From Chloroflexota bacterium (GTDB lineage Bacteria > Chloroflexota > Anaerolineae > Caldilineales > Caldilineaceae): DNA of 6,664 nucleotides. The stretch lies in assembly GCA_016199425.1 (NCBI GenBank), contig JACQGT010000223.1, positions 1 to 6,664 on the forward strand, read 5' to 3'. Below, one piece after another: positions 1 through 6,600 of the stretch. Position 1 is the first letter of the stretch. Each line of letters opens with the position of its first letter. A program made the translations under genes and the position numbers. The notes beneath the pieces were generated by a model. That model was not told the DNA's origin. It worked only from the letters and a program-made list of their open reading frames with translations, and ran no database searches.

Positions 1-27
1 GGGCAGGCACGGGGACCTGCCCCTACG
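1..27 (-). repeat. GTAG-headed palindrome at the left edge
   Basis: Bases 1-7 (GGGCAGG) pair perfectly with 16-22 (CCTGCCC) around an 8-base loop. Read on the - strand, the stem is preceded by GTAG (complement of 23-26), the head found on REP-type elements, and the same CGTAGG start is seen in the repeat at 2513. If the sequence left of the window continues the symmetry, this would be a complete palindrome of about 30 bases. There is no T-tract on either side within the window, so a simple intrinsic terminator is not supported. The element is at the edge, so its true extent is unknown. Confidence 0.5.
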
Positions 28-106
28 ATATTTCTGTCATTTTAGAATTGACACGACACGACAACGCAGACGTCCAACTCCACGCCCAATCGAAATAGGG
101 ATCCGC

Positions 107-1561
107 ATGAAACCAACCAATCTGCTCTTTCTCTTCTCCGACGAACACCAGCGGGCCAGCCTGGGCTGCTACGGCAACCCGGTGGTGCAGACGCCCAACC
201 TGGACCGCCTGGCCGAGCGAGGTACGACCTTTGCCAACGCATACACCAACTGCCCCATCTGTGTGCCCTGCCGGGCCTCGATGGCTACCGGGCGCTACAT
301 CCATCAGATCGGCAACTGGGACAACGCCTTTCCCTATACAGGCAGCGTGCCCACCTGGCACCACCGGCTGCGCGCCCAGGGCCACCAGGTGGACTCTATC
401 GGCAAGCTGCACTTCCGCCGCCAGGAGGACGACAACGGTTTCAGCCAATCCCACGACGCTATGTACGTGGCCGAGGGCATCGGCGAACTGATTAGCTGTA
501 TCCGCGAGAACCCGCCCCTGCGCAAAGGGCGCAACGGCATTTTGCACGCGGGACCGGGGGAATCCTCCTATCTGCGCTACGACGCCCGCACCGTGGCCAA
601 CGGTTGCCGCTGGCTGGCGCAGCACGCCCAGGACGAGAAGCCCTGGGCGCTCTTTCTCTCTTTCGTCTGTCCCCACCCGCCCTTCATCGCACCGCCGGAG
701 TTCTACGCCCGCTACCGCCACGCAGACGTGCCCTTGCCCAACCAGTGGCGCAGGGAAGAGTGGCCCCAGCACCCGGCCCTGGACTTCTTCCGCCGCTACT
801 TCGGCTGGGAAGAACCCTTCGACGAGGCCGATGTGCGCCGGGCGATTGCTACCTTCTACGCCATCTGCTCCTATGTGGACCACCAGATCGGCACGGTTCT
901 GGAGACCTTCTCCGCCCTGGGACTGGACGAGAATACCCGCATCATCTACTCCACCGATCACGGCGCGATGATGGGCAGCCGGGGGCTGTGGGGCAAATTT
1001 ACGATGTACGACGAGGCTGCGGCCCTGCCTTTGATCCTGGCTGGGCCGGATGTGCCCGCCGGCAAAGTCGTGCAGACGCCAGTCTCGCTGGTCGATTGTC
1101 ACCCCACTGTGATCGAGGCGGTGGGTGCGACGCGGGTGGACGAGGACGCGGAGCTTCCCGGCCACTCCCTCTGGCAGATCGCACAGGAGGTGGACCGGTC
1201 GCGCACAATCTTCAGCGAATATCACGCCGCGGGGACGCGCAACGGGATGTATATGCTCTGCGACGGGGCCACCAAATATGTCCACTACGTACACGAAGCG
1301 CCCCAACTTTTCGACCTGACCAGCGACCCGCCGGAATTGGTCAATCTGGCCGACTCGCCCGCACACCAGCCATTGCGCGCCGAAATGGAGCAGCGGCTGC
1401 GGCGTATCGTCGATCCGGCGGCGGTGGATGTCCAGGCCAAAGCGGACCAGCAGGCCAAAATCCAGGAGTTCGGCGGGGAGGAGGCTGTGCTGCGCCGGGG
1501 GTTGAGCAATTCGGCCATTCCCGGCGAGGCCCCCGTTTTTCATCAAGTAACACGCCCGTAA
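107..1561 (+). CDS. sulfatase (formylglycine-dependent, alkaline phosphatase superfamily)
   Basis: This 484-residue protein should hydrolyse sulfate esters (possibly phosphonate or phosphate esters) using a cysteine-derived formylglycine. The N-terminal strand ends in the metal-site pair D12-E13. The sulfatase signature is at residues 52-63, with C52 the expected formylglycine site, P54, R56 and the trailing TGR at 61-63. Active-site candidates follow: K100 and H102 in GKLHF, H190 in CPHPPF, D284-H285 in STDHG, and K297 in the downstream GLWGKF. Length is normal for the family. There is no signal peptide, so it probably acts in the cytoplasm on imported small molecules or oligosaccharides. 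The start has an AGGGA at 97-101, five bases before ATG. The deacetylase follows 88 bases downstream. One oddity is that the signature reads C-V-P-C-R, where the fourth position is usually Ser or Ala. The family is clear but the substrate is not; a phosphonate monoester hydrolase-like activity cannot be excluded. Confidence 0.9.
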   Translation: MKPTNLLFLFSDEHQRASLGCYGNPVVQTPNLDRLAERGTTFANAYTNCPICVPCRASMATGRYIHQIGNWDNAFPYTGSVPTWHHRLRAQGHQVDSIGKLHFRRQEDDNGFSQSHDAMYVAEGIGELISCIRENPPLRKGRNGILHAGPGESSYLRYDARTVANGCRWLAQHAQDEKPWALFLSFVCPHPPFIAPPEFYARYRHADVPLPNQWRREEWPQHPALDFFRRYFGWEEPFDEADVRRAIATFYAICSYVDHQIGTVLETFSALGLDENTRIIYSTDHGAMMGSRGLWGKFTMYDEAAALPLILAGPDVPAGKVVQTPVSLVDCHPTVIEAVGATRVDEDAELPGHSLWQIAQEVDRSRTIFSEYHAAGTRNGMYMLCDGATKYVHYVHEAPQLFDLTSDPPELVNLADSPAHQPLRAEMEQRLRRIVDPAAVDVQAKADQQAKIQEFGGEEAVLRRGLSNSAIPGEAPVFHQVTRP

Positions 1562-1566
1562 AGAGA

Positions 1567-1615
1567 CAGTAATCAGTGAGCAGTGACCCGTGATGACCGA
1601 TGACTGATGACTACT
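1567..1615. repeat. degenerate heptanucleotide array (7 units)
   Basis: The spacer after the sulfatase splits without gaps into seven 7-bp units: CAGTAAT, CAGTGAG, CAGTGAC, CCGTGAT, GACCGAT, GACTGAT, GACTACT. Each unit differs from its neighbour by a few bases, so the array drifts gradually from CAGTnAn to GACTnnT. Similar short tandem heptamers are known from intergenic regions of filamentous cyanobacteria (STRR sequences). Two further arrays of the same period lie in this window. No protein function is indicated. Confidence 0.75.
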
Positions 1616-1649
1616 TAGTATTTCTTATCCTCATAAAGAAGGGATTCTC

Positions 1650-2462
1650 ATGTCCACACAACCGATTGTTCTGCTCGTGCGCGCCGATGACATCGGCTTT
1701 TCCCACGCGGCCAACGAAGCCTGCATCCGGGTCTTCACCCACGGCATTTGTCGCTCGGTGGAGGTGATGGCTCCTACGCCCTGGTTTCCTGAAGCGGTCA
1801 AGCTGTTGAAGGCGCGCCCCACATTCGATGTGGGCGTTCACTTCACCCTGACCAGTGAGTGGGAGAACTACAAGTGGCGACCCCTCACCGGTCCCAGCAG
1901 CGTGGCGGCCGAGGATGGCTTCTTCTACCGCACCTTTCGCAAGAACGACAACTACCCGGACGAAATTACCTTCGAGCAGGGCGAGTGGGTGCCCGCCGAT
2001 GTGGAAAAGGAGCTGCGCGCGCAGATCGAACTGGTGCGCAAGCACATTCCCTGGGTCAGCCACGCCACTTTTCACATGGGCGGTCTGCGCGACAATCCGA
2101 ACTTTCAGGGGGTGGTGGATGGGCTGGTGCAGGAGTACGGGCTGGGCGTGGACGTGGCCGGAAACGGCTTCGAGCGTTTCCGGGCTTTCGGCGAGAACAG
2201 TCAGGCCAAGACATCCCAGGAAAAGGTAGAGGCGTTGCGGGAGAATTTGGCCGTCTTGCAGCCCGGACGTTGGATTCACGTGGACCACCCCTGCCTGGAC
2301 ACCCACGAGAGCCGGGCTGTCTGGCATGTGGGCTACGAAGAGGTGGCGGTGGATCGTCAGGGGGTGGTGGACGCCTGGACCGACAGCCGGGTGCTGGAGA
2401 TTGTGGCGGAGCGGGGCATTCGTCTGGTGAGCTATGGGGATGTGAAGAATGGCGCTCTGTGA
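1650..2462 (+). CDS. ChbG/HpnK-family (YdjC-like) carbohydrate deacetylase
   Basis: This 270-residue protein resembles the ChbG/YdjC family, metal-dependent enzymes that remove N-acetyl groups from sugars such as diacetylchitobiose derivatives or hopanoid N-acetylglucosamine. The hallmark start is RADDIG, with D13 and D14 as catalytic base and metal ligand. H64 in VGVHFTLTSEW is the expected first metal histidine. The second histidine region is residues 137-144, where H138 and H142 survive although the usual Asp-Ser-His-x-His core reads differently. A late HVDHPCLD motif (H210, H213, P214) matches the family's His-Pro element near the active site. There is no signal peptide, and length is typical (about 250-290). 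The start has GAAGGGA at 1638-1644, with AGGGA exactly five bases before ATG as in the sulfatase gene. Following a sulfatase suggests joint breakdown of sulfated, N-acetylated sugars, which is inference. The exact substrate cannot be read from the sequence. Confidence 0.85.
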   Translation: MSTQPIVLLVRADDIGFSHAANEACIRVFTHGICRSVEVMAPTPWFPEAVKLLKARPTFDVGVHFTLTSEWENYKWRPLTGPSSVAAEDGFFYRTFRKNDNYPDEITFEQGEWVPADVEKELRAQIELVRKHIPWVSHATFHMGGLRDNPNFQGVVDGLVQEYGLGVDVAGNGFERFRAFGENSQAKTSQEKVEALRENLAVLQPGRWIHVDHPCLDTHESRAVWHVGYEEVAVDRQGVVDAWTDSRVLEIVAERGIRLVSYGDVKNGAL

Positions 2463-2512
2463 GCTGGCTGCATCCGAAGACGAGACACTGCAAGCCGATG
2501 AGAAAGCCGAGC

Positions 2513-2659
2513 GTAGGTTGGGTGAATGCCGTCCCGCCAACATCGAACGCCCCGCCCTCAGCCCAGGCATTCACCCAACACCCACGCGACACTCCGTTGG
2601 GTTCTCGCCGCATACGCATCGGACGTTCGACGATCCCCGGCGGCGAGAACCCAACCTAA
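2513..2659 (+). repeat. REPIN/MITE-like element of two GTTGGGT hairpins
   Basis: Two perfect hairpins stand side by side. The first pairs 2517-2530 with 2566-2579 (14 bp, 35-base loop). The second pairs 2596-2610 with 2641-2655 (15 bp, 30-base loop). Both stems begin GTTGGGT and end ACCCAAC but differ inside. The outermost bases also pair: TAGGTTGGGT at 2514-2523 with ACCCAACCTA at 2649-2658, so the whole 145-base unit has inverted ends. GTAG at 2513-2516 stands just before the first stem, and CTAA at 2656-2659 mirrors it with one mismatch. GTAG-headed hairpins in inverted pairs are the known architecture of REP doublets (REPINs) moved by RAYT transposases. No transposase is present in the window, so mobility is inferred. 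Confidence 0.75.
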
Positions 2660-2716
2660 TGAAACCTTACTTGGTGGTTGAAACTATTCTCAGTAGATCG
2701 CAATGCTGACAGGCCT

Positions 2717-2758
2717 GACTCAGGACTTTGGACTGGCGACTGCGGACTACTGATTCTT
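2717..2758. repeat. degenerate heptanucleotide array (6 units, GACT core)
   Basis: Six gap-free 7-bp units: GACTCAG, GACTTTG, GACTGGC, GACTGCG, GACTACT, GATTCTT. Five keep GACT exactly and the last three bases vary. The unit GACTACT also occurs in the array at 1609-1615. The array ends where a -35 element for the promoter at 2776-2784 would begin. Confidence 0.75.
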
Positions 2759-2775
2759 CAACCCCGTGGCGTCGA

Positions 2776-2784
2776 TGGTATAAT
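2776..2784 (+). promoter_or_regulatory. extended -10 promoter for the membrane-protein gene
   Basis: TGG directly followed by TATAAT (2779-2784) is a perfect extended -10 element for the housekeeping sigma factor. The -35 region, about 2756-2761 at 17-base spacing, is poor (CTTCAA), which extended -10 promoters tolerate. A start of transcription about seven bases downstream falls at 2791-2792, on the ATG at 2792, predicting a leaderless mRNA. The match is sequence-only. Confidence 0.5.
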
Positions 2785-2791
2785 TGGGGCG

Positions 2792-3601
2792 ATGCAGACA
2801 GCCCAACCCGATCAGACACCAAAACAGATGCAACTCTACCCCAATTCTCACAGCAAACCAACACCGCCCGCGCCCCTGGCTCCGGTCTACGAATTGACCC
2901 GGGACCCGCTCTTTTACGCCACCCTCGTCTTCTTCGTTCTGCTCACCACCGCCGTGCCGGGGGTGATGGGCCAGCCCAATTTTATGCCCGTCATCCAGGC
3001 CCTGGGGTTGACCGTTTTCACCGCCATCGCCCTGCGCCGTGCAGGGGTCGCCGCGGCCCTGCGCGTGGCAACGGTCTGGCTACTGGTGCAGGGATTGCTC
3101 TTTCTGACGCTGGCCTGGCTGCTGCCCGTGCCCGTGGAGAAGGCGATTCACGACGGCTTTCTCTACCGCACGGGGCTGATCGAATGGGCCTACGCTGGCG
3201 GCGCTGCCCCTGGCTCACTGCTGGCCGCGCCCCTGGCCCGTCTGGGCGAAATCGCCGGGGTCGTCCTGGGCAGCCTGGCGACTGTCGGTCTGCTGGGCGG
3301 CTGGTTTCTGGTCAAAGGCGTCAATCTGCTGGCCTACGGCATGGGCAGCTTGTGGCGGGGGACCGGCTCGCCCCTGGGCATTCTACTCGGCCTGGCCCCC
3401 TGGCGGCTGGCCCAACTGGCCGGCTACACCGGGCTCTTCGTCCTGCTCATCCAGCCCCTGCTGCTCAACAACTGGAACCCGGCCCACTACCTCTCCACCC
3501 AGCGGCGGCTGATCGTCCTCTCCCTGGCCCTCGTCGCCGGGGGGCTGCTCGCCGAACTCGTCCTGCCTGGGCTGTGGCGGTCGGTCTTTGCCCCGATCTG
3601 A
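2792..3601 (+). CDS. multipass membrane protein of unknown function
   Basis: I do not recognise the family. From the ATG at 2792 the protein has 269 residues. A polar, proline-rich N-terminus (1-40) is followed by hydrophobic stretches at about 42-60, 64-82, 90-112, 150-183 (long enough for one or two helices), 194-225 (likewise) and 239-262, so six or so membrane helices. Charged links such as LRRAG (81-85), VEKAIHDGFLYRTG (115-128) and STQRRL (235-240) are loops. I see no catalytic motif, nucleotide-binding site or transporter signature. A TTG at 2678 would add 38 residues, but that stretch is heptad repeat and promoter and does not look coding, so 2792 is preferred; ATG 2828 is a second choice. 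There is no Shine-Dalgarno sequence, and GGGG at 2786-2789 is too close to the start. The gene precedes smc by 46 bases and may be cotranscribed with it. Confidence 0.7.
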   Translation: MQTAQPDQTPKQMQLYPNSHSKPTPPAPLAPVYELTRDPLFYATLVFFVLLTTAVPGVMGQPNFMPVIQALGLTVFTAIALRRAGVAAALRVATVWLLVQGLLFLTLAWLLPVPVEKAIHDGFLYRTGLIEWAYAGGAAPGSLLAAPLARLGEIAGVVLGSLATVGLLGGWFLVKGVNLLAYGMGSLWRGTGSPLGILLGLAPWRLAQLAGYTGLFVLLIQPLLLNNWNPAHYLSTQRRLIVLSLALVAGGLLAELVLPGLWRSVFAPI

Positions 3602-3618
3602 CAATAGTCTGCGACCAA

Positions 3619-3646
3619 CACCCATAACTCGCAACTCCTAACTCCG
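3619..3646. repeat. heptanucleotide array abutting the smc start codon
   Basis: Three clear 7-bp units, AACTCGC, AACTCCT and AACTCCG, occupy 3626-3646, preceded by a decayed CACCCAT (3619-3625). One base separates the array from the smc ATG. It is the third heptad array of the window, with an AACT core instead of GACT. It occupies the position where a Shine-Dalgarno sequence would be expected and contains none. Confidence 0.65.
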
Positions 3647-3647
3647 T

Positions 3648-6600
3648 ATGCTTCGCATCAAACGCATTGTCATCCAGGGCTTCAAGACCTTTGCCCGCAA
3701 AACTGAATTTGTCTTCGACCCCGGCGTGACCGCGGTGGTCGGCCCCAACGGCAGCGGCAAGAGCAACGTGGCCGACGCGGTGCGCTGGTGTCTGGGCGAG
3801 CAGAGTTTTGGCCTGCTGCGCTCCAAAAAGACCGCGGACGTCATCTTTTCTGGCAGCGACAAGCGGGCGCGTATGGGCATGGCCCAGGTCAGCCTGACCC
3901 TGGACAACAGCGACAACGAACTGCTCATCGACTTCGCCGAGGTGGAGATCAGCCGCCGGGCCTACCGGGACGGCGAAAACGAGTATCTGCTCAACGGCCA
4001 GCGGGTGCGTTTGCAGGAGATCACCCAACTCCTCGCCCCCAGCGGCCTGGGCAAACGGACCTATGCCGTCATCGGCCAGGGGCTGATCGACCAGGTGCTC
4101 AGCCTGAAACCGGAGGAGCGGCGGGGTCTCTTCGAGGAGGCCGCCGGCATCACCGGCCATCAGGCCAAGCGCGCCACGGCCCTGCGCCGTTTGGACGCCA
4201 CCCAGGAGAATCTGGGCCGGGTGCAGGACATTGTGGCCGAGCTTGCGCCCCGCCTAAGCTCACTGAAACGCCAGGCCGAGCGGGCCAAAGAGCGGGCGCA
4301 GGTGGACGCCGACCTGAAAGGGCTGCTGCATCAGTGGTACGGCTTCCGCTGGCACACCACCCTGGAAGAACTCACCCAGGCGCGCCGCCAGAGCGAAGCC
4401 GCCGGCCGCATCACCAGCGCCCGGCGCAAACGGCTGGAAGAGGTGAGCGTGCAGATCGAGGCCAGCCGCCGCGCCCAGACTGCCCTGCGCGAGAGCCTGA
4501 ACCGGCAGCAGAGCGCCGCCGCCGAGCGCCGCCGCCAGGCCGAGGAGTTGCAGCGCAATCTGGCCGTTGCCACCGAACGGCGCAGCCAGCTTCTCACCCG
4601 CCGCGACGAAACGGCACGCGAGGTGGCGGAGTTGCAGAAGGAAGCCACGTTTGCCGCCCAGCGTATGCGTAGTCTACGCGCCGAGGTGGAGGCCGCCCAA
4701 CTCGACCACAGCCACCGTCAGGCCGATGTGGAGCGGACGCAAAGCCACCTGCGCCAACGCCAGCAGGAGCGGGCCGGGCTGGTGGATCGGCTGGATTCCC
4801 TGCGCGCCGAACAGCGCAAACTGGACGAACGGATGGCCGACCGGCGCAGCCGTCTGCAACAGATCGGCGAAGCCCGCACCCGTCTGCACGACGAATCCGC
4901 GTCCCAGCGTGAGGGTTTGACCGAGGCAAATGCCGCCGTAGAGAGCGCGGCCGCCCTGCTCTCCCAGGTGGAAAGTGACGCGGCCCACAGCGCCCAGGCC
5001 GCGCAAACAGCCCAAGGTGCAGTTGCGGCGGGGGAAGGCCAGATTGCCGCCCTGCGCTCCCAATTGGCCCAGACCGAGCAGGCCCTCCACGAGGCCGAGC
5101 GGGTCGCGGACCGGCTGCAAACCCGTTTCGACCTGCTGGAACGGCTGCGCAACGAAGGCGCTGGCTATGCCAACGGCGTGCGTGCGGTCTTGCAGGCCGC
5201 CGGCCGGGGCCAACTGGCGGGCGTCGTCGGCACTGTCGCCTCCCAACTTTCCGTGCCTGCCCATCTGGACAAAGCCATCGAAACCGCGCTGGGCGCTGCC
5301 TTCCAGAACCTTATCACCGAACGCTGGGACGACACCCAGGCCGCTATCGACTTTCTCAAAAATTCCGGCCAGGGGCGGGCCACCTTTTTGCCTCTGGACC
5401 GGCTGAACCTTCTTCCCACCATCGACGCGCCCGCAGAACCGGGCATTCTGGGCAACGCAGCGGAACTGGTCACCTACACGCCAGCCGTCGCCCAGGCCGC
5501 CCAGCAACTGCTCAACCGGGTCTGGGTGGCCGAGGATTTGCCCGCGGTCCGCCGCGCTCTGGACCGCCAGCGGGGGCCGACGCCGACGGTCGTCACCCTG
5601 GGCGGTGAGATTGTGCGGCCCGGCGGTGCGGTCACCGGCGGCAGCGATGGCCGCCGTCAGGACGATTCCATTTTGGCTCGGGAGCGGGAGTACCGGGAGA
5701 TGCCTGATCAGATGGTCGCCACCCGGCAGACAGCCCAACGCGCGCAGGAGCAGGGCGAGCAGGCGCGCCAGGCATTGGCCGCGGCCCAGAGCCGTCTGGC
5801 CGCGAGCCGCGCCCAGGCCGAAACCGCCCGTCAGGCGACGTCGCAAGCCCAACAGGCCCAGGAACGCGCCCGGCTGCAGCACGCCCAGGCCCAGGAGCGG
5901 GCCGCCTGGCAGCAGAAACGCAGCCACCAAATGGACAGCGAACGCAGTCGCCTGGACGAGCAGGAAACGACACTGGCCCAGGAATTGGCCGCATTTGTCG
6001 AGCGGGAAAGCCAATTGGCCGTCGAACTTCAGACGGCGGAGGCGGCGGCCGGCGCGGCCAGTGTGGACGATCTGCTGCGCCAACTGGCTGATCTGCGCGC
6101 CGTGGCCGCCGAGAGCCAGGGCCATCTGCGCAACCGTCAGGCCGCTCTCGACGCCATCCGGCGCAGCAGCGAGACGCTGAAAAGCCAGGTTGATTCCAAA
6201 AGTCAGCGCCTGGCCGGGCTGGTGCAGGAGATGGAAAAGTTGGACGGGGAGACGGGGGAAGGGAGCGCGGCGGAAGCGCGTCTGACCGAGCAGATGGCTG
6301 CGCTGCAAGCGGAGATCGCTCCGGCAGAGGCCGAGTTGGCCCAACTTCACAGCCGGCAAGTGCAGACGGAAAGTGAAGAAAGGCGTCTGCAGCAACTGCT
6401 ACGCCAGGATGAGTCCCAATCCAACGCGGCCCAATTGAAGCTGCAACGGACCGATGACCGGCTGGAGACTCTGCGCGGGGAGATTCGCCAGGACTTTGGC
6501 CTGGCCGAGATGGAGCAGAGCGAGGACGTGGCCTACCAGCCGCCCCTGCCCTTCGACACAATTGTGGCCCAGTTGCCGGCGGTCACGGAGCTGGCGGCGG

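Larger units (their letters stand above)
2463..2791. other. 329-base intergenic region
   Basis: This gap separates the deacetylase from the membrane-protein gene. It contains a two-hairpin repeat (2513-2659), a heptad array (2717-2758) and an extended -10 promoter (2776-2784), listed separately. I see nothing recognisable in 2463-2512 or 2660-2716. Open frames crossing it (for example 2449-2709) have no family features and run through the repeats, so I do not call a gene. No hairpin with a T-tract is present, so no intrinsic terminator is called. Confidence 0.7.

Noticed and set aside
48..53. Perfect TTGACA upstream of the sulfatase as a -35 box
   Set aside because: No acceptable -10 lies 16-18 bases downstream (the 71-76 region is CGTCCA). 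A TAGAAT at 43-48 overlaps it but has no -35. Promoter left uncalled.
23..1546. 507-codon open frame on the - strand opposite the sulfatase
   Set aside because: Its codons are exactly in register with the sulfatase codons, so it stays open only because the sense gene avoids TTA, CTA and TCA. The predicted protein has no family features, while the sense strand has a full sulfatase signature.
1611..2570. 319-codon open frame on the - strand opposite the deacetylase
   Set aside because: In codon register with the deacetylase gene and extends into the repeat element; no recognisable protein features.
2596..2655. Second hairpin as an intrinsic terminator
   Set aside because: The 15-bp stem has a 30-base loop and no T-tract after it, and the sequence is shared with its neighbour as a repeat, so a mobile-repeat origin explains it better.
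2449..2709. 86-codon + strand frame after the deacetylase
   Set aside because: It overlaps the deacetylase end and reads through the two-hairpin repeat, with no Shine-Dalgarno and no protein features.
3788..4672. 294-codon + strand frame inside smc
   Set aside because: Overlaps conserved Smc head and coiled-coil coding sequence in another frame; arginine/proline-rich composition typical of a GC-rich shadow frame.
4674..6395. 573-codon open frame on the - strand opposite smc
   Set aside because: Same register effect: it ends exactly where smc uses a CTA codon (4674-4676). The translation is low-complexity G/L/Q-rich and the sense strand is clearly Smc.
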